From: Humulus lupulus
Lineage: Eukaryota > Streptophyta > Magnoliopsida > Rosales > Cannabaceae
NCBI RefSeq assembly: GCF_963169125.1
Contig: NC_084800.1
Coordinates: 144,766,397-144,830,396, forward strand
Reading direction: 5' to 3'
DNA: 64,000 nucleotides
This document shows positions 12,525 through 24,900 of this stretch, one piece after another. The notes beneath the pieces are model-generated. The model was given only the letters and a program-made list of their open reading frames with translations. It was not told where the DNA came from and did no database searches. A program made the translations under genes and the position numbers. How positions within the stretch are numbered: the first letter of the stretch is position 1; the number at the start of each line of letters is the position of its first letter.

Positions 12525-12743
12525 AATATTTAAAGTTCAGTTGAGGCCATCTCCTACCTACAACATTATTTTTGTGATGGGTTACCACAAAAGTAATGTT
12601 ACTTTCACACCTCAACTAACTCCAACCACATCACCAAATCTAACACAAATATATCTTACTAAAATATGTATTACAATTTAAAATAGAATAGTGATAGGGG
12701 ATTTTTTTTTATATACATACAATAAAAGTGAAGAAATTACTAT
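12525..12743. other. AT-rich spacer with a small inverted repeat
   Basis: AGTTGAGG near 12539 and CCTCAACT near 12602 form a short inverted pair of the kind seen in small MITEs, but I cannot place the ends. The last five bases, ACTAT (12739-12743), are the left target site of element A. Confidence 0.4.
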
Positions 12744-13338
12744 TGTTGACCCAAGATTTGGCCAACTGATGCGGAGTCAAAACGTGATTGATATGGACGA
12801 ATATATAGAGAAGAACGCAATGACAAAAGTAAAGGAAACACAGTAATTTATAGTGGTTCGGCCCCAGGATCTGGTAATGACCTACGTCCACTTAGGATAA
12901 TATTGATATAAAATCAGAGGGGTGATCAAAGAACCAGGGTTCAATGAGTTTCACTCTTCTGTAAGGAACAATACAGATTTACTTGGAGAATTACTCTCGT
13001 TTCCTATGATTCAAAAGCTAAAAAAAAAGGTCCCCATTCCTTGAGCCATCTCCTCTTATTTATAGGCTCAAGGAGGGTCACAAGAGATTGTTACAGATAT
13101 TCTTCCCTGAATAATCGGATATCCAGAAGATTGTATGAGATAACTTCGGGATTCATAAAGATCTTCCCATAAATGTTGCCTTGTACGCGGAACTACCGAA
13201 CAGACTGGTCGCGGGTAAGACAGGCTTATCCCGCTTCTATTGTGTCTCCTGGTCGATACTCTAGCAGACGCTTCCAGGTATCAGCCACGTGTCAAGAGAT
13301 TATTCGCCACATCACCGGTGCTAATTTATTGGATAACA
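12744..13338 (-). repeat. Element A 3' LTR
   Basis: On the plus strand it runs from TGTTGACCCAAG to TTGGATAACA. A TATA box, TATAAATA, is on the minus strand at 13057-13064, in line with the element's minus-strand transcription. A polypurine tract (minus strand CTTTGGGGGGCAAA, about 13339-13352) lies directly inside, as expected at the 3' LTR. Confidence 0.9.
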
Positions 13339-13571
13339 TTTGCCCCCCAAAGTTTATTTACTACGAACAGTAAATAAACTTTGAGAGAACGACCCTTCGG
13401 TAACCCCTTCTGACGTGTCAGAACCCTTCGTGTGTTCTTGAAAAAAGCAACCCACTTCTGTCCAATCATGTCCTTTCAGTTCCCTAGAAACGATTTCGAC
13501 GGCCATCACCTTTCCCCATACTTAGAAAAAGGAAAACTAATGATTATACTTTTTTAATATCAGAGAATACT

Positions 13572-13578
13572 TATATAA
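13572..13578 (+). promoter_or_regulatory. TATA box for the antisense gene of element A
   Basis: TATATAAG on the plus strand lies about 600 bases before the coding start and just before a spliced leader. The leader contains AAACCCTAA (13629-13637), the plant telo-box motif, and a clean donor GTAAGT at 13751 with acceptor TTTGCAG ending at 14174. The promoter role is inferred from position and motif. Confidence 0.6.
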
Positions 13579-14180
13579 GACCGTCAAAGCCTCTTCTTTC
13601 TTTTTACGCACGCCATTATCTTTGCAGAAAACCCTAAAAACCGGAGCTTTAAGTTTTTCCAAAGACCGTTCTCCTGCACTTCCAAGAATCAGACTGTGGG
13701 CTCTTTAATCTCCGAAGACCTTTCTTCCACCTTCACGATCACTCTTCTTGGTAAGTTTTCGAAACTCCATGCTTCTAATTTCTCGTGATGCATGCTTCTG
13801 GTGGTATACTGTTTGAGTCTTTCTGTTTCTGGTTTTAAATGCCTGTAGACAGAATGTTTTGTAGGCGCAGTAGAGTTACGATTTAGTTTAAAAATTCAAG
13901 ATCATGCTTTTTTGGACGTAAAACCGAAGTATCATTTCGATTTTTAAGCCAGTTGAAAAATAAATTTTTCCCGCCCTAAGGGGAGTTGAAAAAGCTTTCA
14001 CAGAAAAACTTTTTACTTTCACCCTTTGATCCGCTTTTCAAACTGCTCGTGCTGAAAAACTAGCTTTTTAATAGAATGCTGTTGTGTAAAAGCCTAACTT
14101 TTATACTCGACCAGCGTTATTCTAAAAGCTTTTTAGAGTTCTATTTCCTCACCTCCCCATTCTTCTGTTTGCAGACTTTA

Positions 14181-16830
14181 ATGCCAGATTTGTGGGGAGG
14201 TAAAAGACCTATCGACGACGACCTTCTTGCCCAGCTGCTTGAGGGGGAAGAACAACCAACTGTACGCGTCCACGAGATTCCTTTTTCGCGATCCTCTTCC
14301 AGACCCCATCCTTCCTTTCCAATGGCCCGCTCCAAGTCCTCTAGCAAGAAAAGACCCGAGTCTGAAAACAACCCTACTCCTCCTGCCCAGCCTGGTTCGC
14401 AGGCTGAGGCTCCCTCGACCAGCGGTCGAGAAAATCTTGTTCCTGACCCTAATATCCAAACTAGGGCTCGTCCTCGCCATCAGAATCCGCCTGATGTCGA
14501 GTGGTATACTCCCCCAGCCAGCTCAGTGACCCTTTGAATGGTTGCTAACTGTTTCAGGAAATTCCCCCTTACGGGGGTAACCATTACACGTCCCACCGAG
14601 GACCAGAGGGCCAACCGTCCAGGAGGGGCGAACAACGCCTGGTCCCGGTATCACATTGAAGCGGGAGCTTATCTCCCTCTTCATCCCTTCTTTGTGGGGG
14701 TGGCCAATTATTTTGGCGTCACTCCCTTCCAAATAACTCCAAACGGATATAGGATGTTGGCCGCACTCTATGTCCTGTACAAACTCAAAAAATGGCCAGA
14801 ACCTTCACCCCATGAGGTCAACTATCTTTTTGACCTCAAGTCCAACCCACAGCACAACGGGACGGGCTTTTTCCATTTCTGCCACCAGGAGACCGGTCGG
14901 ACGTTCCTGAGTGGTACCACCCACATATCAAACGTGGGGCATTACAACAAGGAGTACTTCTTTACTCCGGACATAACCAGTAGTAACTTGGCCTTCGCAA
15001 GAGGAGGTATAAACTTATCTTCGTCTAGTCGATACTTTAACATAGAGTGTTTCCTTCCATTTTTCCTCAAACTTGATCTGTTTTTCAGGCCCTTGGTTAC
15101 GTCCGACCCCAACACCAGACATGGTGTCGAGGTCTAACATTCTGGCCAGGATGTCTGATGCAGCAAAATGTGTCAAGACCCTGACACTTGAAGAGAATTT
15201 GAGGTCGTCTGGCCTCCTGGATCCTCGCCATGAAAATAGAGGGTCCGTGGTGGACGAAGCCACTGCTGAGGGGGTTCCCGAGCAACAACCTCCTGTGCCT
15301 CCTCCTAGGAGGAGGCCAACAGGAGTTACGACCAGGGAACCCACGGGTAGCCCTTCCGCAGAAAGGCCTTCTGCTCCCCAAGGCAAGGGGAAAGAAAAGG
15401 CCAAAGAGCCTATTGTTGACTTGGGAGGATCTTCCGATGATAACGGTAAAGTTATTTCGCTTTTAAATGGTTTGCCGATTCCCTGTCACTTGTTTGACGG
15501 GGATGGAAACTTTACATATGCTCCAAACTTAGGATCAGACTTCTTCATGCCAGATAATGAGTATATGACTAATAGATTCAATAGTGTAGCGACCAGTAGT
15601 TGTAGCTCGGGTATTTACTTTGTTACCTCCTTTCAATTGTCTATCTTACTTTCTCCTGCCTCCTATTTTTTTAAACTTGTTATGTTTATCTTCATGCAGA
15701 TATGTCAACTCCCAACATTTTTGACATGTATCAGGCCGAGGAGGAAGAGGAAGTTCCTCAACTCCAACGGAAGCCCAAGAAGAGATCTGGCGAATCCAAT
15801 CGAGGCCCTCCAGCCAAGAAGGGTCGATCAGAAGATCCTCCTCAGGGAACGCCTTCTGGGCAAAGTCCTGCGCCAACTGGGCGAACTCCTACTCCTCCTC
15901 CAGCTCCTTCCGTGCAGCAAAACGCTCCCGCCTCGCCCAACCTTCCAGCCGCACCGGCCAGAGAGCAGCTTTCTCACGAAGAGGCTCATGGGGCCAGACT
16001 TATGAGTCGTGCCATTCGATCTGCCAGGGACCGCCTCGATCGTATTGGCAAAGGCGACCGTGTTAGGGCCGCAATGGTCCAGGCTGGAGAGCTGCCAGTC
16101 GATCAGATCCTGAACAGGGCTTTGAACAAAATCTCCAGCGTAAGTGTTTCGTTATTCTTCGAGGTTTTAGTTTTTTAGCCCTCATGATAAGTTCTAACTC
16201 CTTTTTCTTTGTGAACAGGCCTTACTTTCTGCCATTACTGCTCGTGCCCGAACCCAGGCTTACATCGAGCAGGTCGAGGCAAAATCCATCGAGAGGTATC
16301 AGGTGAAGGCGGCCGAGGAGCTTTCGGCTGCTGAGGCTAAGCATGCTAAGGAGTTGGAGGCAATGGTCCGAGAGAGGGACGCGGCGGTGACTAAGCTGCC
16401 AGAGGCTGAAGCTGTGAAGGAAGCAGCAGTCAAGTTGAGACAGGAGTACCGAGATTTCAACAAAGCTCATCTCCGCGAAATCAAGCATCTGGGGGAGGTA
16501 CTCAAGACCAAGGACGAGGCCATTCGCACTCTCGGGGGCAAGGTGAAGCAGCTGGAGCTTGACCACTCCAAGAATCTGGAAAAGTATAAGAGGACTACAC
16601 TCCGATGTTTCTACAATTTCTGGAAACACAATCAGGGTGCTGACTTTAGCTACCTTTCAGAGGAAGTCAGAAATGCGGAGTTGGCTCGATGTGCTGCCCA
16701 ACTGGCCGAAGAGGAGGCAAGAGCTGCGACCCCTGCCACTCCAAACGTCGCTGGTGCAGAAGAAGAAATTGTTGAGGAAGCGACTAACCAGGATGCTGCC
16801 CAGGACCCTCCGGCCCCGAATGCCTCTTGA
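14181..16830 (+). pseudogene. Antisense, intron-containing gene of element A (putative gypsy-type transposon domain plus coiled coil)
   Basis: Exons inferred from splice sites: 14181-15006, 15089-15445, 15700-16139 and 16219-16830, after a 5' UTR intron (13751-14174). Phases agree at every junction and give about 744 residues. Exon 1 has a Ser/Pro-rich start and then a domain like Pfam 'Putative gypsy type transposon' (YGVTPF-type core, LYVLYKLKKWPEPSP near 14770). Exons 2-3 are Pro/Ser/charged low complexity with a basic KKRSGESNRGPPAKKGR patch that could be nuclear. Exon 4 is an Ala/Glu/Lys-rich coiled coil ending in FYNFWKHNQGADFSYL and an acidic tail. One TGA at 14535, where CGA is likely, breaks it. 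Related genes lie antisense in Tat elements such as Grande. The function is unknown; it has no catalytic motif that I recognise. Confidence 0.75.
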
Positions 16831-17525
16831 ATTCTTCTCTTTTTTTTTTTTTTCTTTTTGGATATACGACCCAAGGGTCGTGATGTAAAAGACTATAGTT
16901 TCTTTTTAAATTTTGCTGCATGGGCAGTGAATCTTTTTTTTCTTGAACAATTACATTCAAGCTGAGATGCTTGCGGTGTAAAAGCTTAACTCTTGGTGCT
17001 ATAATTATTTATTATAACATTTGTCTGTATGACCGGACTTAGCATAGTACTTTGGCATGATTTAACAAAACATAAATTTTGAAAAATACTCTAAGTACTG
17101 CAGCATGCTTTCACTTATTTTGTTCATGTGTTTACATACCTTGGGAGTATGCTTTGCTATCGATGTGCCTTATATGCCCCCCAAGTGATCGAGGAGCGTG
17201 AGGTCCTTGGTCACTTGCCTTGACCATAACCTGTTCGAACATTCCTGTTCGTAGTAAACTGATATTTGTAATACAGCAAAACAACACACGTAATGAACAA
17301 ATACTTGTAAATATAAATTCACAAAGGTTGGCAAGAATGACTGGCTGAGCACAGTCCCTTATAATCTCGTATTAAAAATGGACTAAACATGTCTTTACGA
17401 GTGATTCTAAAATAGAATCTTACATATACGAGCAGTTGGCCATACAACGTGGCTAACCCTCTTTGCAAAACTTGTAAAAATTAAGAAGAGAAATTTAAAC
17501 AAGCCAGTCCTTTAAGAAGGGTTGT
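16831..17525. other. Spacer between the convergent antisense gene and pol of element A
   Basis: A non-coding 695-base stretch in which the plus-strand antisense gene and the minus-strand pol both end. It starts with a T-rich run (16842-16860). It lacks the tandem repeats that fill the same position in element B. Short open stretches are spurious. Confidence 0.6.
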
Positions 17526-18660
17526 TCATTGATAATACTTGCGCAGGTGTTCTTCATTCCAATAGCGCGGAACGAGATCTCCGTTTAAGCGTGCAAGTTT
17601 GTAGGTGCCTGGGTGAAGGGTTTCTTCAATCTGGTAAGGTCCTTCCCAGTTAGGTCCGAGCACTCCAGCAGTGGGGTCGCGGGTATTTAAGAAAACTCGT
17701 CGTAGTACCAAATCTCCGACGTTGAATTTTCTTTCCTTAACTTTGGAGTTAAAGTACCGGGCGACTTTTTGCTGGTATGCAGCAACTCGGAGTTGAGATT
17801 TTTCTCGTATCTCGTCGATCGAGTCTAGGGACTCCATCATCAGCTGACTATTCACGTCCTGGTCGTAAGTCAAACGTCGATGTGAGGGGGGATCTAACTC
17901 GACAGGTAACATGGCCTCATATCCGTAAGCTAGGGAAAATGGGGTATGCCCTGTTGCTGTTCAGTGAGATGTTCTATACGACCAGAGGACTTCAGGCAGT
18001 TTCTCTGGCCACGCCCCTTTGGCTTCTTCAAGTTTTTTCTTCAGGGTGTCCTTAAGAGTTTTGTTCACGGCTTCGACTTGCCCATTCGCCTGTGGATGTG
18101 CAACTGAAGAAAAACTTTTAATGACCCCATGCCTTTCACAGAAATCTGTGAATAAATCACTGTCAAATTGGGTCCCGTTGTCTGAAACTATCTTCCTGGG
18201 TAATCCATACCGGCATACAATGTTCTTGATGACGAAGTCAAGAACTTTTTTGGTTGTGATGGTTGCGAATGGTTCAGCTTCAGCCCATTTCGTGAAGTAA
18301 TCGACTGCCACAACTGCGTACTTTACTCCTCCTTTTCCTGTTGGCAGGGATCCAATCAAATCTATCCCCCATATTGCGAAGGGCCATGGGCTCTGCATCT
18401 GTTTTAGTTCATTTGGAGTTGCTCGTGGGATCTTGGAGAACCTTTGACATTTGTCGCATCTTCGCACATACTCCATTGAATCCTCGTTCATTGTTGGCCA
18501 GAAGTAACCTTGTCTTAGAACCTTTTTTGCTAAACTCTGCCCACCAGCATGATCTCCGCAGAAGCCTTCATGCACCTCCCTCATGAGCTCCTTAGCTTTT
18601 TCTGGTGTAATGCACCTGAGCAGTGGCATTGAATATCCTCTTCGGTACATAATGCCATCG
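17526..18660 (-). pseudogene. pol: Element A integrase (second part of pol, after the element B insertion)
   Basis: Integrase inserts element cDNA into chromosomes. Minus-strand protein shows the zinc-binding H-H-C-C module (HEGFCGDHAGGQS ... RRCDKCQ, about 18480-18590), then the catalytic D,D-35-E triad in GIDLIGSLP, SDNGTQF and GQVEAVNK, and the C-terminal module ending NEEHLRKYYQ at 17526. One TGA at 17961-17963 interrupts it, where element B has Arg (CGA). The upstream end joins the RNase H part at 30483 once element B and one ACCAG copy are set aside; the frames agree (RYILV then DGIMYRRG). Confidence 0.88.
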
Positions 18661-18665
18661 ACCAG
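18661..18665. repeat. Left target-site duplication of element B
   Basis: ACCAG here is repeated exactly at 30483-30487, on the other side of element B. It proves that the insertion was one event inside element A's integrase region. Confidence 0.95.
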
Positions 18666-19435
18666 TGTACGCCCTGGATTTCCCACGGGCTGATTAGCAG
18701 GTCGAGCCTCGGACTAATCAAGGTTAGTCCGAGGACTTCCCCAGGTCAGAGATTTTGTTTTCCAGGTCGTACCCACTTGGCTCGAGGTATCCTCAAGAAC
18801 TCGCCAATGCTGCCCAAGACTGGGGGAAGGAGTCCTTAAGGCCGAAGGTTGGGTCAGTGAAGCAGCTCGTTGTGCGAGCTGCTGCTCGTGGATCTCTGAC
18901 CCTTTGTAAAGTCAACACACGCAAGATAAACGTGCCTATATCTGACATCACGTGTCCGATATCTCCCTGACTTCCCGGGCATGCATCAGGAACGTGCGCA
19001 TTCAGACATCCACGGCTGGGTTGGGCCGTGCGGCCCATTATCTCCTTACATACTGATTAGACCACACTTATGTGTCAGGTTTAGGAATTAATCATAAATG
19101 TTACAGAATTGATATGACAAATGGTAAGGTCACGTGATGACCTCCCTACCAACTTCCAGGTGCCTTCTCCTATAAATATGGGGACCCTGGGAGTTGATAG
19201 GGGTTGGAGAAAATAGTCTCGGAAGAGCCATATACTTTGTAAACCAAATACCCAGAATACATCAATAATATTGACTAGTGGAGTAGAAGGATTTTAACCT
19301 TTGAACCACTTAAAAACGTGTCTTGAGTCACATAGTTCATTCTCTAAGATTTCATATCTGTGACGGTTCTACTTTCAGCACTAGTCCCTTTCTCTTCTTC
19401 TCTTAATTACCTGTTGGTGAAGAACTGCGTCAACA
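18666..19435 (+). repeat. Element B 5' LTR
   Basis: TGTACGCCCTGG to GCGTCAACA. TATA box TATAAATA at 19171-19178, with CACGTG at 19133. Two perfect stem-loops lie in U3: 11-bp arms at 18707-18717 and 18724-18734, and 9-bp arms at 18861-18869 and 18875-18883. Directly after the LTR comes TTTGGTGCTTTCATTGAGAG (19437-19456), the same primer-site region found inside element A's 5' LTR (minus strand, about 35615-35634); I cannot name the tRNA. Confidence 0.93.
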
Positions 19436-19490
19436 GTTTGGTGCTTTCATTGAGAGCAAGTTCGATTAGTGCTACCACAAACATCCAACT

Positions 19491-21960
19491 ATGGTGATCA
19501 CTCGATCCAGGCATGGCAATGAAACAGAACAGCATGATGGGCAGGAGGCCCACCATGTTGCCATCCCTGATGAGCAAATTCCTGAAGTCCAGCAGAGGCC
19601 AGGAAAGCAGCCGGCGGGCCAGGACGACACTGGTAGCTCAGCACCCCGGCCACCTAATCCGAACCCGTGTTATTATACTGCGGTGGAGATGGAGAATGCT
19701 CAACTGAGGAGCCAGTTAGCAACAACCGGTCAGCAAATCCAGGATATTCTGGCCCGACTACCCCCTCTCACAACCAACGCTAACGTTGGAGAGAGGCAAG
19801 GTGAGGCTCCTAAGTCTCGCCGGAGTAATCGGTCCAGACATAGCCGTTCAGATAGGCCTCATGCAGCCAACTCCACCCCCTCATCACACCATCAAGAGGC
19901 AAACTTCAGGGAAATGCCTGGGGTCGGACAACAGCAATACAGCCGTTCGGTTAGGACGTCAACCCCTAGCTCTCAACCTTCCTCGAGGGCACCTAGGCGA
20001 GCTCGAGGAAACTCCCGAAGGAGATCCGGGGCGGGCCAGCAGCGCCAGCCTGTCCCAGAAGACCGTCCTGCGCCTCGTCCAGCTCGCCCTGCGCAGGACC
20101 AGCAAGCGGGCAGGGCCGAAAGGCCCCCGCCAAATTTGATCCTTACGGACGGAACTAGGATCGCCTCCCCAGTCAGGCATCCTCCTTCTCCAATCAGATA
20201 CCCATATCCTCAGCCCATTCGGGACATCCCAGCCTACGTGAGTAGTAGGAGAGACCCGCCGTCGGCTGGGCCTTCCTGGCGCAGCAGAGTGCCCGGGGAA
20301 GGATCAGATCGTAACCGCCAAAGACGCATTCCAAGCCTATCCAGCAGGAGCCACTGGACCGGTAGTCACCGGAGTGATCTCTTGGGAGGAGACCTGCGTC
20401 AGCGACTGAGTTCGGCACAAAGTCACCAGACTACACAGGGAGGCGACCTCCGAGATCACCTCAGCTCTCACAGAGACGATCGAACCAGAGATGGTAGGCA
20501 GGCCCGCTCGGCGGGAGTCCGATCCAAAGTACATAACGGAGGGAATGTCCCAAATAACCTATCTCAAGATAGGAGGGGCAACAACCCACCTAATATGTAC
20601 AATGGGTCCGGAGCTGTGGAACAGCCCTGGAATGACCCAGGATCTCAGGACAAAACCCTCGAGCGCCTAACTCAGATGGAGGAGCTGATGAGAAAGCTCC
20701 TAACAGAGAAAGAAAAAGACGAGTATGATTCGAGCGACGAAATGGAACTCTTCGCCCCCAATATAGCAGCGACGGCCTACCCGTCTGGTTTCCGTATGCC
20801 CCATTTGTCAAAGTTCAACGGGGACGGGGACCCGTCGGATCATTTGGGGATGTTCAACACCCTAATGATGGCTCATAACATTGGCCCGGAGCTGCGTTGC
20901 TTGATCTTCCCTTCCACACTGATCGGACCTGCCAGGCAGTGGTTCAAGCAAAGTAAAAAGCAGTCAATCAACTCCTGGAAGACTTTTTCGGCTGACTTCA
21001 AAAGGGCATTCCGCGCCTCCCAGGCCGCCCGAATCTAGGCAGACTCCCTAGCTAACGTGAGACAGCAGCCCGGTGAAATGTTAAAAGCCTACTTGAGCAG
21101 ATTCGTGAATGTCGCTACTCGAGCCCGGGACGCTGATGATAGCTCTAAGCTCATGGCCATGAGAACCGGCATCCTGGTCGGAGGAGACCTGTGGAAAGAT
21201 ATTCAGAGGAAGGGAGTCGGCTCGGTTAACGAATTCCTTAACAGAGCCCAAGAATGGATAAACTTAGAAGAAGCTGAAGCTTCAGCCGCGGGGACCAGCC
21301 AGGTTCCCGAGAAGCCCGCTGGAGCAGGGACGGAGATCGCGGTGGCAATCCCCGGCGATGCGCAGAACAACCAGCCCGGTGGTGGCAAAAGATAGGGAAA
21401 CGGTGAAAACAGCCAGCACGGTCAAAAGAAGAATAAGTCTGTGGATAAATTCAAGCCCGTGTTCACAACATATACCGAGCTCACCCAGTCCAGGGAAAAT
21501 ATTTTCCTGGGCAACGCTACTCGGGTCCCCTGGAAGAGGCCGGAGCCATTGAAACACCACAAGGGGAAGAGAGATACATCGAAGTTCTGCCGTTTCCATA
21601 AAGACATCGGCCACAATACCGACGATTGCAGGCATCTAAAAGATGAAATCGAGACTCTCATCCGAGCAGGCCCCTTGGCGCAATATTCACGAAACAGGGT
21701 CCTAGCGGGTCGACCAACTCCAGAAGTCCCAGCCAATCAGCCCGGGCCTCGGGTAGATCAGGACGTCCCTCCTCCCATGATCGAGGGAGAGATATCCACC
21801 ATCTCTGGAGGGCCGCATATGGCTGGCACGAGCAGAGGCGCACAGAAGAGGTATGTGAATGAGTTAAAGGCCCACAACGGAGCGGAGTTTGTCCCGGAGC
21901 AACGTCAGTCAAAACAGCAACGGCTAGAGAAACAACCGATAACTTTCACGGAGGAAGACG
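19491..21960 (+). pseudogene. gag: Element B gag
   Basis: First part of the gag-pol frame from ATG 19491 (MVITRSRHGNETEQ). Residues 1-430 are Arg/Pro/Ser/Gln-rich and low in complexity. A Retrotrans_gag core follows (MPHLSKFNGDGDPSDHLG, about residue 434, then IFPSTLIGPARQWF). A short nucleocapsid-like motif, KFCRFHKDIGHNTDDC, is at about residue 699, a C-x2-H variant seen in the Tat lineage instead of a classical CCHC knuckle. In-frame TAG at 21036 and 21393 break it, both fitting former CAG codons. The frame does not change at either stop. No gag/pol frame boundary is visible; the border with protease given here is approximate. Confidence 0.88.
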
Positions 21961-24900
21961 CAGGCCATGTCCAATTCCCTCATAACGATCCCTTGGTCGT
22001 AGCAGTCCAGCTCGCCAACCGGAAAGTAAGGAGAGTGTTGGTGGACAATGGGAGCTCGGTGAACCTCCTATTCCGATCCACCTTAGAAAAGATGGGTCTG
22101 ACTGTCGCCGAGCTAAAGGTAACCTCGATGATTCTATATGGCTTTTCGGGAGAAGGATCGGCAGCGATAGGGACGATCGAGCTGGTGATCACCCTAAGAG
22201 AAGAGTCTCGGACAGTCTCCAAGCTACTTGAGTTCGTGGTCATTGACTGCTCCGCTGCCTACAACGCCATTTTGGGATGACCTGCGCTCATAGCTTTCGA
22301 GGCCATCACTTTCGTTCGACACCTCGCCATGAAGTTCCCTACTTCAACAGGAGTCTGTACCATCAAGGGCGATCAGCTCGCTGTCAGGGAATGCTACAGC
22401 ATTTCCATGAAGGGAAATTCTAAACCTGGGCAGCTGGCAATGGCCATTCAGGGCGAAGAGGAATCTCAGGGACCCAAGGCGGCTCCCAAGATTGAAAAAC
22501 CTCAGATTTCCGAAGAGGAAAAGATCGCCCTAAATGAGGACATTGACCCCCGTGTAGGCGAGGACAGATCTGAGCTCCAGGCTATTGAAGAGCTCGAGGA
22601 GGTGAACATTGATAAACAAAACCCATCACGGACGGTTAAGCTTGGGAAGAACCTCTGTGACCAAAGAAAAGCGGAGCTGACTACTTTTCTACAGAAAAAC
22701 CTGGACGTGTTCGCATGGTCGCACGAGGACATGGTGGGGATTAGTCCGAGTGTCATCATGCACACACTCCACCTAGATAAAAGTGTTCCTGCAAAATCCC
22801 AAAAGCAGAGGCGTTTAGGAACGACCCGAGCCGAAGCCCTTGAAGAAGAAGTGGCCCGGCTCAAAAAGTGTGGCTTTATCCGCGAAGCCAAATTTCCAAT
22901 TTGGGTCGCTAATCCCGTGCTGGTTCCCAAGCCCAACGGGAAGTGGCGGACCTGTATTGACTTCTTCGACTTGAATAAGGCCTGCCCCAAGGATTGTTTT
23001 CCATTGCCAAGGATCGATCAGCTGGTGGATGCCACGGCGGGGCACGAGCTCATGTCCTTCATGGACGCGTACTCAGGCTACAATCAGATCGCGATGAACC
23101 CGGCGGACCAGGAGCATACCAGCTTCATGACCCCAACGAATGTTTATTGCTATAAGGTCATGCCATTTGGTCTGAAGAACGCCGGAGCTACCTATCAGAG
23201 GCTAATAAACAGAATGTTCGCGGACCAAATCGGAAAGAACATGGAGGTCTATGTTGATGACATGCTTGTCAAATCGAAGACTGCCGACAACCATGTTTCT
23301 GACCTGGAAGAATGTTTTAAAATACTACGGGAATACGGCATGAGGCTCAATCCTCAGAAATGCACTTTCGGTGTCGCATCAGGGAAATTCCTGGGGTTCA
23401 TAGTCAATACCCCAGGAATCGAGGCAAACCCCGACAAAATCAGGTCACTGCTCGAACTTCCTTCCCCCAGGTCGCGGAAAGACGTCCAAGGCCTCACAGG
23501 AAGGGTGGCGGCACTAAATCGGTTCATTTCCAAATCAACCGACAAGTGTTTGCCCTTCTACAACCTGCTCCGAGGAAACAAGAAGTTTGAGTGGACAGTA
23601 GAATGCTAAAGCGCATTCCTCGACTTGAAGGCGCATCTGGCTGAACCGTCCGTGCTGTCCAAGCCCAGGGCAGGAGAACCTCTTTTCCTCTACATGGCCG
23701 TCACTGAGGATGCAGCTAGCGCCGTGCTAGTACGAGAAGAGGACCAAGTTCAAAAGCCAGTCTACTACATCAGCAAGAGACTCCTCGGAGCAGAATCAAG
23801 ATACCCCATGATGGAAAAACAGGCGTTCTGCCTAATCACGGCCTCGCGAAAGCTCAGGCCGTACTTCCAGTCCCACTCTGTACACGTCATGACCGATCAG
23901 CCTTTAAGGCAGGTTTTGCAAAAGCCTGAAGCATCGGGACGTTTGTTAAAATGGGCGGTCGAACTCAGTCAGTTCGAGATTTTCTATACTCCACGGACTG
24001 CCATAAAAATTCAGGCCTTGGCCGACTTCGTGGCGGAGTGCACAGGATTCCAGGAGAATCCATCAGGAGGCTTGCCTTAGGTCGCCTCCCCACATTCGTC
24101 GTGGAAGATCTTCGTCGATGGTTCATCTAACGAGAACGGCTCCGGGGCCGGAATCATCCTGATATCCCCCGAGGGACATAAATTCCACTCGGCGCTAAGG
24201 TTCGGGTTCAAGGCGTCTAACAACGAGGCAGAGTACGAGGCTTTATTGGCTGGGCTGAGGGTAGCTAGTGAGCTAAAAGTGAACTCTGTCCAGTGCTTCA
24301 GTGACTCCCAGCTCGTGGTGAACCAGGTTCTGGGAGAGTATCAGGCGCGAGGACCCAAGATGGCTGCCTATTTGGCAAAAGTAAAAGACGAGCTGGCCAC
24401 ATTCGGGCGAGGGTCGATCGAACAGATACCTCGGGAGCAGAATGCCAACGCAGATGCTCTCGCCAAACTCGCCACCTCGGGAGAGGCAGAAACCCTGGGG
24501 TTGGTGCCAATAGAATTCTTGGAAAAACCAAGTATAGAAGGAGATCGGGCAGAGATCGAGATGATTGATATTAGGCCGACCTGGATGACTCCCATTCTTG
24601 AGTATCTCGTCGAAAGCAGGTTACCCGAAGAGCGTAACGACGCACGACGAGTCCTTTATCAAGCTCCTAGATATACGCTAGTCGAAGGAGTGTTGTACCG
24701 ACGTGGGCACTCCCTACCTCTCCTCCGGTGCGTTCTTCCAAGTGAAGCGAAGGCCATCCTGCAGGAAGTCCACGAAGGATTCTGTGGAGACCACACTGGG
24801 GGGCAAAGCCTGGCCTTAAAGGTTCTCAGGCAAGGTTATTATTGGCCGACCCTATCCAAAGACTCAATCTCGTATGTGAAAAGGTGCGACAAGTGTCAGC

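Noticed and set aside
13629..13637. Interstitial telomere repeat
   Set aside because: Only one copy of the motif is present; kept as a possible telo-box and not as telomeric DNA.
14181..16830. A host gene trapped between two LTRs
   Set aside because: Related genes in the same place and orientation occur in element B and in the third element, so it belongs to the elements.
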